A DNA stretch of 9,087 nt from Treponema sp. UBA3819 (GTDB taxonomy: Bacteria; Spirochaetota; Spirochaetia; Treponematales; Treponemataceae). Under the pieces are notes generated by a model. It had not been told where the DNA came from, made no database searches, and saw nothing but the letters and a program-made list of their open reading frames with translations. The translations under genes were made by a program, and so were the position numbers. Below are positions 1 through 5,686 of this stretch, in pieces. Numbering within the stretch: the stretch's first letter is position 1; every line of letters begins with the position of its first letter. The stretch covers positions 1 to 9,087 of the forward strand of contig DFDV01000223.1 of NCBI GenBank assembly GCA_002369025.1. Direction: 5' to 3'.

Positions 1-1097
1 AGATGCTCATCGGACATGATGACGTTATTTCCCTTTCTGTAGGTGAACCTGACTTTCCTACCCCCTGGGTTATCCGGGAAGAAGCCTATTATCATCTGGA
101 AAAAGGTCACACCTCATACACATCAAACTGGGGTCTCATCGAACTCAGGGAAGAAATCGCCCGCTATATGGAGCGCTACAACCTCTACTACAATCCCAAA
201 AATGAAATCCTCGTTACCGTTGGTGCAAGCGAAGGCGTAGATGCCGTTCTGCGTGCCATTCTCAATCCCGGTGACGAAATCATTGTCGTGCAGCCCTGCT
301 ATGTAAACTACACTCCGCTTGCCGTACTTACCGGCGCAAAAGTCATTCCCGTGGACACCAGCGTAAACGGATTTTATCCCACGGCAGAACAGATTCAAAA
401 GGCCATCTCGCCCAAAATAAAAGCGGTCATGATTTGTTCCCCCAACAATCCCACAGGTACGATGATTCCCGCTTCCGAACTGGAAAAAATTGCAAAAATC
501 CTCGTAGAACGCCAGATCTGGTGTATCAGCGATGAAATCTACTGTGAACTCGCCTACGACGGAACAAAACACACGTCAATCGGCTCCTTCCCCGGCATGA
601 AAGACTATGCCATTATTCTCAACGGTTTTTCAAAGTCGTTCGCAATGACCGGCTGGCGTATCGGCTACATTGCCGCTCCCTCAGACCTTCTGGGGCAGAT
701 TGTAAAACTCCACGGCTACAACACCATCTGTGCACCGATTTTCAGTCAGTATGCCGCTGCAGAAGGTCTGCGCAACGGCTGGTCAGAAGTAGAAAAAATG
801 CGCATTTCTTACCAGCAGCGCCGCAACCTCATGTACAAGGCCTTCACCGACATGGGACTGCCCGTACCGGAACCAACTGGCGCATTCTACATGTTCCCGG
901 ATATCACTTCCACCGGGCTTTCCAGTGAAGAATTTGCTACACAACTTTTCCAGAAGCATAATGTGGCCGTTGTTCCCGGCAGCGTATTCGGAGAGGGCGG
1001 CGAAGGTCATATCCGCTGCTGTTACGCCACTGCCATAGACAAAATTAAGATTGCCCTGGACAGAATTCATGAATTCGTTGATGAATGCAGGAAATAA
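1..1097 (+). CDS. PLP-dependent aminotransferase, class I/II (5' end outside window)
   Basis: This is a fold-type I pyridoxal-phosphate aminotransferase, expected to be cytosolic and to exchange amino groups between an amino acid and a 2-oxo acid. The first Met in the window (base 3) is probably internal. The frame is open to the window edge, and the protein begins almost at the VISLSVGEPDFPTPW motif, which family members normally reach after about 25-30 residues. Numbered from that Met, the visible motifs are SPNNPTG (146-152), the cofactor-ring Asp and Tyr in SDEIYCEL (D177, Y180), the Schiff-base lysine in SKSFAMTGWR (K211) and the carboxylate-binding Arg in HIRCC (R338). All catalytic residues are present. 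The gene ends 47 bases before the TPR gene on the same strand. The substrate cannot be read from sequence; aspartate, aromatic and PatA-like enzymes are all possible. Confidence 0.93.
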   Translation, partial: MLIGHDDVISLSVGEPDFPTPWVIREEAYYHLEKGHTSYTSNWGLIELREEIARYMERYNLYYNPKNEILVTVGASEGVDAVLRAILNPGDEIIVVQPCYVNYTPLAVLTGAKVIPVDTSVNGFYPTAEQIQKAISPKIKAVMICSPNNPTGTMIPASELEKIAKILVERQIWCISDEIYCELAYDGTKHTSIGSFPGMKDYAIILNGFSKSFAMTGWRIGYIAAPSDLLGQIVKLHGYNTICAPIFSQYAAAEGLRNGWSEVEKMRISYQQRRNLMYKAFTDMGLPVPEPTGAFYMFPDITSTGLSSEEFATQLFQKHNVAVVPGSVFGEGGEGHIRCCYATAIDKIKIALDRIHEFVDECRK

Positions 1098-1144
1098 ACG
1101 CATATAGTCAACTTTTCTATAAACTCTGCCGATAATAGAAAGAG

Positions 1145-2476
1145 ATGGAACTGCTCATTGCCGCTGCCGTCGTTTTTGGAATTATTGCGCTCGTTCTTTC
1201 GATTGCAACAAGAAAAAAGGGCGGTAAAAAAGGAAAACAAAAATCTCGGTCTCAAATCATCAAGGAAGCCAGCCGAAAACTGGCACAGGACCCTCATAAC
1301 CCGGAGGGTCTTATTCCGCTGGGAGAACTCTACTACACCGAGCACAACTGGGAAAAAGCCTACGAAATTTATGACACGCAGATGAAAGTCGCCCCTGCCC
1401 GCAAAGAAATTGACGGCTATCTGGCAGGTCTCCGTCTGGGCATCTGCGCACTCAAACTGGGAAAGGTTGATGAATCTTTTGGCGGTCTTACCTTTGCCTA
1501 CAATGTGCGCCCAAATGATTTTGAAGTAAACTATTATCTTGGTCAGGCCTGTTATTCCAAGGAAGAATACGACAAGGCAATCCCCTGCTTTAAGAAAGCA
1601 CTGGTCATCAAGCCGGAAGCCACAAATATCAACGCAAAACTCGGACTGTCACTCTACAAGGGAAGCCATTTTAAGGAAAGTCTGCCCCACCTCAAGCACG
1701 CACTCGACGAAACTCCCGACAACAAGGAAGTTCTCTATTCTATGGCAGACGCCATGCAGGAATGCGGCTACGGAGACAAGGCAATCAGAGTTTTCATGCA
1801 CCTGCGCCCCGACCCGGAATTTGGCGCCCGTTCCTGTCTTGCAGCCGGAGTCTATCATTCCCGAACCCAACAGACAGACAAAGCCCTGCAGGATTTTCAG
1901 ATTGGCCTCAAGCACCAGAACACACCCGATGACATCCGCCTTGAACTTCTCTACAATCTTGCAAACATCTATTTTGAGCAGAATTCCATTGCAAACGGCA
2001 TCAAGGCCCTGAGGGAAATTCAGCTGGTTAATCAGACCTACAAGGATGTTCCCCAGCTCATGCAGCGCTATGCCGAACTAAACCAGAACAAGAATCTACA
2101 GATTTATCTGATGTCGCCCACCAGCGATTTTGTTGCCCTCTGCCGGAAAGTAGTAGAATCCTATTACAAAAACTCTTTCGTCAAGATAAATGACATTTCC
2201 GTCAAACCGGACTCTGTAGAAATTACCCTTTCTGTTGAAACTCCCAAATGGGAAGACACTGAAGTATTCCGCTTTTACCGTAGCAGCGGTTCCACAGGCG
2301 AACTTCTTGTGCGCGACTTCCATGCCAAAGTTTCAGACTCCAAGGCTGACCGCGGCGTATGTTTTACCGCAGGTTCCTACACGGAAGAAGCCAAACGCTA
2401 TTCAGAAGGACGCCCCATCGACCTGGTTGAAAAAGAGGGCCTTGTCAAAATCCTCAAGCGTATTGCCGTAAACTAG
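1145..2476 (+). CDS. Membrane-anchored TPR protein with degenerate Mrr-like C-terminal domain
   Basis: The 443-residue protein starts with a short N-terminus, one hydrophobic segment (about residues 3-22) and a very basic stretch (23-36), so it is probably a single-span inner-membrane protein with its body in the cytoplasm. Residues about 52-300 are tetratricopeptide repeats, for example 124-157 with the G-Y-A-P pattern of YLGQACYSKEEYDKA...KP and a later one near 263-296. TPRs normally scaffold protein complexes. Residues about 326-443 look different: alternating strands followed by DRGVCFTAGSYTEEAKRYSE and IDLVEKEGLVKIL. That order resembles the end of Mrr-type restriction endonuclease folds (A-rGV-vT-s-fT-eA, then I-Lid--L--L). 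The place where Mrr has QxK reads FRFYRS, so catalysis is probably lost; this assignment is by eye. The start ATG has only a purine-rich GAAAGAG close upstream. The stop overlaps that of convergent rsmG. Confidence 0.9.
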   Translation: MELLIAAAVVFGIIALVLSIATRKKGGKKGKQKSRSQIIKEASRKLAQDPHNPEGLIPLGELYYTEHNWEKAYEIYDTQMKVAPARKEIDGYLAGLRLGICALKLGKVDESFGGLTFAYNVRPNDFEVNYYLGQACYSKEEYDKAIPCFKKALVIKPEATNINAKLGLSLYKGSHFKESLPHLKHALDETPDNKEVLYSMADAMQECGYGDKAIRVFMHLRPDPEFGARSCLAAGVYHSRTQQTDKALQDFQIGLKHQNTPDDIRLELLYNLANIYFEQNSIANGIKALREIQLVNQTYKDVPQLMQRYAELNQNKNLQIYLMSPTSDFVALCRKVVESYYKNSFVKINDISVKPDSVEITLSVETPKWEDTEVFRFYRSSGSTGELLVRDFHAKVSDSKADRGVCFTAGSYTEEAKRYSEGRPIDLVEKEGLVKILKRIAVN

Positions 2477-3141
2477 TTTTTGCTGATAATCACCAGATTT
2501 CTTTCCCGCTCTTCTTCAAGACCCGCATGCTCAGTTAAAAAGGGCACAGTGAGGGGCCGAACAGTATAGGCTGGTACAAGGGGAAGGGCCTGCATTTCTT
2601 CTTCAATTTTTTCGCGCCGGGCCTTATAGGCTGCCAGACAGCCGCCGTCTTTAAGAATCCTCAGCAGAACCTTTGTCATTTTCTTTTCCAGGGGACGGAA
2701 TGCGCGAAAAACGGCAATGTCAAAACGCCTCTGCTCCAGCCTTTCCGCCTGATTTTCTTCTACCGTCACATTATCCAGCTGTAAAATGTCTGCACAATGA
2801 CGCAAAAAATCAACCCGCTTTGTCATTCTTTCCACAAGCACAAATTTTCGTTCAGGAAAAGCCGCTGCCAGAGGAATACCGGGAAGCCCCGCACCGCTAC
2901 CGATGTCGGCAAGCACAATGTTTTCTGCACCGGAAGAAATGCGCTTTTCTATCAGACGGGAAATTTCTGCCACTCCGCTCAGGCTGTCAAAAATGTGGCG
3001 GATTGCAATCTGGTCATATTCATCGGTATTGATAAGGTCAAATTTGGCATTGTATTCCTGCAGGGTACGGATATATGCATCCATTTTTTCTTCCAGATGA
3101 GGAAGTCTCAGCTGAAGCAGTCCCTCTTTCAGTATGCTCAT
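2473..3141 (-). CDS. rsmG: 16S rRNA (guanine-N7) methyltransferase RsmG
   Basis: RsmG (formerly GidB) methylates N7 of the conserved G527 of 16S rRNA with S-adenosylmethionine. Its loss in other bacteria gives low-level streptomycin resistance. The 222-residue length suits the family. Visible motifs are RHIFDSL (48-54, matching the family K/R-H-I-x-D-S), the SAM-binding loop DIGSGAGLPGIPLA (79-92), the acidic end of the next strand VLVE (101-104) and VFRAFRPLEK (144-153, usually SRA-x-PL). The ATG at 3141 is preceded by AGGGGA, which overlaps the stop codon of the upstream exported-protein gene. Nine bases separate the two genes, so it is co-transcribed as the last gene of a three-gene operon. 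Its stop shares a CTAG with the convergent TPR gene, leaving no room for a terminator between the coding regions. Confidence 0.95.
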   Translation of the reverse strand: MSILKEGLLQLRLPHLEEKMDAYIRTLQEYNAKFDLINTDEYDQIAIRHIFDSLSGVAEISRLIEKRISSGAENIVLADIGSGAGLPGIPLAAAFPERKFVLVERMTKRVDFLRHCADILQLDNVTVEENQAERLEQRRFDIAVFRAFRPLEKKMTKVLLRILKDGGCLAAYKARREKIEEEMQALPLVPAYTVRPLTVPFLTEHAGLEEERERNLVIISKN

Positions 3142-3150
3142 GGTCTTCCC

Positions 3151-4098
3151 CTACTGCATGGAAAGCAGCATATCCAGATTCAAGTCCGCTTCTTTTAACC
3201 GCATGGAAATAAAGTTACCCGTGCGCTCAGCCGTAAGTCCTTTTCTCTGAGACAGCTGATACAAAGATGAATAAGAATTGGAAGCATCCTGTATCACTTC
3301 GGGCGTTACCGTATAGCGGGTAATTCCTTCTGAAGCACCCTTTGCCCTGAAAAGAAGATAAAATGTTTCGCTGTGATTTTGGCCTTCGTTCATATATTTC
3401 CGGTCGCCAGTCAGCAGAAAGGAGCCGTCAGATTCCTGTGTTGAAAAGAAAACATCCCGGCAGCTTGAAAGCAGGTTCTGGCCGTTCAGCGTAAAGCGCA
3501 GGATTTTTGAACCATTTTTTCCTTCCTGTGTAAATGAAGCTGCCGTTTCCCGATTATTTTCCCCGGCAAATTGATTCTTCATTTCAGTCAGCTGACTTAA
3601 AATCTGCTGCAGTAGAATGGAATCTGAAGAGTCTTTTGCCCCAGACGCATTTGCCGCAAGTGAATTACCTGAGAGCAGTCCGGAATATTTTCCCAGAAGG
3701 CCTTTGCTGCTCAGCAGAGACAGGTCAGAAGCCGTAAGCCCCGCAAGAGCACTGTTTTTCGCAGCCAGCCCGCTTTCCTGTGACTGTACCGGATTGTTCT
3801 GTGCAGAAAGATTTGCCTCATCCTGACTTGCGGGGGGCACAGTCTGCTTCATTCTGTTTGCAAGTCCGTTCCTGATTCCGGGGTATGAGCCATGATAAAA
3901 ATTCGATGAACCGGGAACATAATAATCATTTCCGATTGAGGGAGCCGTAACGGTAGGCATGGTGGGAGCGGACACCGATGGCAGAGACAGCGGAGAAACG
4001 CTTACCGCAGAATGAGACTGTGCAAATAGTCCGCCTGCACAAAAAATTGCAGCCGCAGTCAAAAAAATTCTAGAGGCTCTCAAGGCTTTCCTCAACAT
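3151..4098 (-). CDS. Exported protein of unknown function
   Basis: I do not recognise this family. From ATG 4098 it has 315 residues. An N-terminal signal peptide is clear: basic MLRKALRASR, a hydrophobic core and likely cleavage after GGLFA (residue 26), with no lipobox Cys, so the product should be periplasmic or outer-membrane associated. Residues 31-54 are rich in Ser, Pro, Thr and Val with a Pro every few residues. A low-complexity Asn/Gln/Ser/Ala region follows to about residue 195. The C-terminal third is more regular and strand-rich (from about SKILRFTLNG) and may be the folded domain. The 5' end overlaps the metallopeptidase-like gene by 29 bases. Start choice is open: ATG 4098 has no good ribosome site, whereas TTG 4083 follows AGGAAAG at ideal spacing and would give a 310-residue product with a cleaner signal peptide. 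An ATG at 4176 would only add unrelated sequence inside the upstream gene. Confidence 0.82.
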   Translation of the reverse strand: MLRKALRASRIFLTAAAIFCAGGLFAQSHSAVSVSPLSLPSVSAPTMPTVTAPSIGNDYYVPGSSNFYHGSYPGIRNGLANRMKQTVPPASQDEANLSAQNNPVQSQESGLAAKNSALAGLTASDLSLLSSKGLLGKYSGLLSGNSLAANASGAKDSSDSILLQQILSQLTEMKNQFAGENNRETAASFTQEGKNGSKILRFTLNGQNLLSSCRDVFFSTQESDGSFLLTGDRKYMNEGQNHSETFYLLFRAKGASEGITRYTVTPEVIQDASNSYSSLYQLSQRKGLTAERTGNFISMRLKEADLNLDMLLSMQ

Positions 4099-4873
4099 AT
4101 TGCAGGCGCTGCTGCAGTGCTTCAATCGTTTTTTCAAGACGATTCTTTTCTTTTTCAAGTTTAGTGCGCGGGTCATCTTTGCTGACTTTTTTCTTCATCA
4201 GTTCACGCACAGTATCCGGGGCTTTTCCCGCAAGAATCTGCTGTTCGGCAGACTGACGCTCATCCGGCTTTTTGAGGGCTGCAACTTTCTTCATGTTGTC
4301 AAAGCCCAGAGCCGGATTTACCGGCACCATTCCAACGCGTGTAATGTCCCGGGCAGAATTACGGGGCAGACAGAGTACGCGGTCAATATAATCTTCGTAG
4401 CGGATATTTTCTTTTTCGCAGATTGCATGTGCCTGAGAAAGCAGCCTGCCAAATTCCTGCATCAGTTTTCCGTCTACTTCCAGATAGTCCCGGCGGATTT
4501 TTTCAGTCAGTTCTTTCAGTTCGGGGTAATCATCCAGATTCAGCTTATAGATACCCAGTTCTTCCGCCTTCTGCAAAAGTTCATGAAAGCGTCCCCAGAA
4601 TTCAGCATTGTGTACGCGGCCAGCCTTAAATGGAACTCCCGCACTCTCTGCAATTTTCTGTTCGTTAATCAGATGATGAGTATATTCGTGAATTGCGGTA
4701 TAAATCAGCTGGTTATCCGTCTTAAAATTCTTATTGTGCAAAAGGATTTCACGGCTTTCCGGTTTGTAAAGACCATTTACGCGGGTACTTTCTTTTCCCG
4801 TCATTACTACTGTAAAATCGAGCTCCGTATTCTCTATCTTCAGGAGCATTTCTTTAATCTGTTCGTTGTCCAT
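4070..4873 (-). CDS. HExxH metallopeptidase-like protein with C-terminal coiled coil
   Basis: This 267-residue protein has no signal peptide or membrane segment and is expected in the cytoplasm. Residues 57-70 hold IYTAIHEYTHHLIN, with the zinc-ligand pattern H62-E63-x-x-H66. H88 in RVHNAEFWGRFHELL is the likely third ligand; the HNxxFW arrangement resembles SprT-like and YgjP/WLM-type zinc peptidases. The middle (about 160-232, with RDITR, NPALGF and VAALKKPDERQSAEQQILAGK) looks helical and might hold a helix-turn-helix, but this is only an impression. Residues about 236-267 are a charged heptad-like coiled coil. The ATG at 4873 is chosen because the HExxH domain begins there; the frame stays open upstream to 5167 but runs through the divergent promoter and antisense to the next genes. 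There is no Shine-Dalgarno sequence, and a -10 ends six bases before the ATG. It heads the operon with the exported protein and rsmG. The substrate is unknown. Confidence 0.85.
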   Translation of the reverse strand: MDNEQIKEMLLKIENTELDFTVVMTGKESTRVNGLYKPESREILLHNKNFKTDNQLIYTAIHEYTHHLINEQKIAESAGVPFKAGRVHNAEFWGRFHELLQKAEELGIYKLNLDDYPELKELTEKIRRDYLEVDGKLMQEFGRLLSQAHAICEKENIRYEDYIDRVLCLPRNSARDITRVGMVPVNPALGFDNMKKVAALKKPDERQSAEQQILAGKAPDTVRELMKKKVSKDDPRTKLEKEKNRLEKTIEALQQRLQYVEESLESL

Positions 4874-4879
4874 GGGGCT

Positions 4880-4888
4880 AGTATAGCA
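4880..4888 (-). promoter_or_regulatory. Extended -10 promoter of the metallopeptidase-like operon
   Basis: Read on the minus strand this is TGCTATACT, a TGn-extended -10 one mismatch from TATAAT. No -35 hexamer is recognisable at 16-18 bases, as is usual for extended -10 promoters. The hexamer is followed by AGCCCC and then the ATG at 4873, so transcription would begin at about the first base of the start codon. Confidence 0.6.
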
Positions 4889-4903
4889 GATAGAACAATG
4901 TTG

Positions 4904-4912
4904 TGCTATAAT
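4904..4912 (+). promoter_or_regulatory. Extended -10 promoter of the small gene/GNAT pair
   Basis: TGCTATAAT is a perfect TGn-extended -10 with no evident -35. Transcription would start near 4919, only a couple of bases before the AGGAGG at 4921, so the leader is about 15 bases long. The element is an inverted near-copy (8 of 9 bases) of the divergent -10 at 4880-4888. Confidence 0.65.
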
Positions 4913-4920
4913 AAAACAAT

Positions 4921-4926
4921 AGGAGG
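4921..4926 (+). promoter_or_regulatory. Strong ribosome binding site of the 59-residue gene
   Basis: AGGAGG is a perfect anti-Shine-Dalgarno match, seven bases before the ATG at 4934. It is the main support for a real start there, well inside a longer open frame that runs antisense to the metallopeptidase-like gene. It is among the best ribosome sites in the window, so the small protein is probably made in excess over the GNAT protein. Confidence 0.85.
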
Positions 4927-4933
4927 TGCGTGT

Positions 4934-5113
4934 ATGGCAACAAGGATCCGTTCTCTCAAAGATGTTCCCGAAGGCAAAGGTAAACAGGTGCTTATGCGGA
5001 TTCTCAATTCGCCGCGTGCCGACATGGAAAAATTGCGGAAAATCGCCGAAGAATATGAAAACTGGATTGTTGAAGAACGAAGGCGAGAAGAGGCTGAGCA
5101 GCAAAAAAAATGA
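4934..5113 (+). CDS. Small charged protein upstream of GNAT acetyltransferase; antitoxin candidate
   Basis: This encodes a 59-residue protein beginning MATRIRSLKDVPEGKGKQVL. I recognise no family. The N-terminal half is basic, and the C-terminal half (about 30-59) is a highly charged predicted helix ending in EERRREEAEQQKK. No membrane segment is visible. It has its own extended -10 promoter and a perfect AGGAGG. Its TGA stop overlaps the ATG of the GNAT gene as ATGA, so the two are translationally coupled. Small size, charge, first position, strong ribosome site and a GNAT partner fit an antitoxin role. However, the sequence does not show the ribbon-helix-helix (DUF1778) pattern of TacA-type partners of GNAT toxins, and at 59 residues it is shorter than those. 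The role is inference only. The last codons (CAA AAA AAA TGA) form a slippery run. Confidence 0.8.
   Translation: MATRIRSLKDVPEGKGKQVLMRILNSPRADMEKLRKIAEEYENWIVEERRREEAEQQKK
5103..5113 (+). other. A8 slippery run at the overlapping stop/start
   Basis: Eight A residues (5103-5110) end in ATGA. In the frame of the 59-residue gene the codons are CAA AAA AAA TGA, so bases 5104-5110 are a canonical A-AAA-AAA heptamer directly before the stop. The GNAT frame is the -1 frame. A -1 ribosomal slip, or one extra A in the mRNA, would read through into the GNAT start Met and yield a fusion of about 249 residues. Confidence 0.55.
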
Positions 5114-5682
5114 ATATTCTTCCATTACAGACAAGCTCATTTGTATATGAACATCTTTTTGACTCACCGAAAAACCTAAGCAAAATCAAGCATTTTACCG
5201 TGGCAAATGAATCAGGATTAGGCTTAGTAAGTTATCTCAACAATGTCGCCCCCTCTGACGAAGAAGATAATTCCGCACGAACGTACATTATAAAAGATAA
5301 TGAAACAGACGAAATTGCTGGGTATTTCTCCCTACGCGCGGGGCTTTTTACAATTAATATTGAAGATGACTATTTCTATTCCGTTCCAGCGGCAGAACTT
5401 TCTAATTTTGCCGTCAATGATTCTTACCGAAAAAAGCATCCGTACCGCAAAAATCTTGGTTCAACTATATTTTATGAATTTGTCCTTCCGCTTGTACACT
5501 ATTTAAAAGATTTCATCGGTATTCAAGCAGTATATATCTATGCGCTTCCACAAGACCGTTTGATTGACCACTACGGCACGATGGGATTTCTACGTTTAAG
5601 TGAAGAGGACGAAAAATTTGTCCACGAACATGTAAAACCAAAATATGATGATACCTGTATTTTTATGTACCAGATGCTATAA
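5110..5682 (+). CDS. GNAT-family N-acetyltransferase, TacT-like
   Basis: This 190-residue protein is probably a cytosolic acetyl-CoA-dependent acyltransferase. GNAT features run in order: the strand pair ARTYIIKDNETDEIAGYFSLRAG (56-78), motif A with ELSNFAVNDSYRKK...LGSTIF (96-121) carrying R107 and G117 of the acetyl-CoA loop, the strand IQAVYIYAL (138-146) and DHYGTMGF (153-160) with the usual catalytic-type Tyr, Y155. The order and wording resemble TacT/AtaT toxins, which acetylate charged tRNAs (their ARTFVV-x-AGFYSL, LA-V-x-RGKGLG and FY--HGF). The acetyl-CoA loop has an extra basic stretch (KHPYRKN), and the protein is longer than typical TacT. The gene has no ribosome site of its own and depends on the ATGA overlap. 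It appears clearly more AT-rich than neighbouring genes, which suggests acquisition. An ordinary small-molecule or protein acetyltransferase is the alternative. Confidence 0.85.
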   Translation: MNILPLQTSSFVYEHLFDSPKNLSKIKHFTVANESGLGLVSYLNNVAPSDEEDNSARTYIIKDNETDEIAGYFSLRAGLFTINIEDDYFYSVPAAELSNFAVNDSYRKKHPYRKNLGSTIFYEFVLPLVHYLKDFIGIQAVYIYALPQDRLIDHYGTMGFLRLSEEDEKFVHEHVKPKYDDTCIFMYQML

Positions 5683-5686
5683 TTTT

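Larger units (their letters stand above)
4880..4912. repeat. Inverted repeat formed by the divergent -10 elements
   Basis: The arms AGTATAGCA (4880-4888) and TGCTATAAT (4904-4912) are complementary at 8 of 9 positions and are separated by 15 bases. A smaller inverted repeat, ACAA-TG-TTGT, lies at 4895-4904 on a different centre. The symmetry may simply reflect two facing promoters, or it may be an operator that controls both sides together. Confidence 0.5.

Noticed and set aside
123..572. Minus-strand open frame opposite the aminotransferase
   Set aside because: It is a shadow of a well-conserved coding frame, with no ribosome site and no recognisable motif.
1098..1144. TATAAA at 1118-1123 as a promoter of the TPR gene
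   Set aside because: There is no -35 or extended -10 at the right distance. The 47-base gap is as easily explained by read-through from the aminotransferase gene.
4100..4933. Long plus-strand open frame (337 codons in total) running into the 59-residue gene
   Set aside because: Its first 278 codons are antisense to the HExxH gene, give a composition unlike a real protein and have no ribosome site. The promoter and AGGAGG at 4904-4926 point to ATG 4934 as the true start.
4874..5167. N-terminal extension of the HExxH gene to ATG 5167
   Set aside because: It would run antisense through the small gene and across the divergent promoter. The predicted residues are Phe/Cys-rich without domain character, and the conserved-looking protein begins at 4873.
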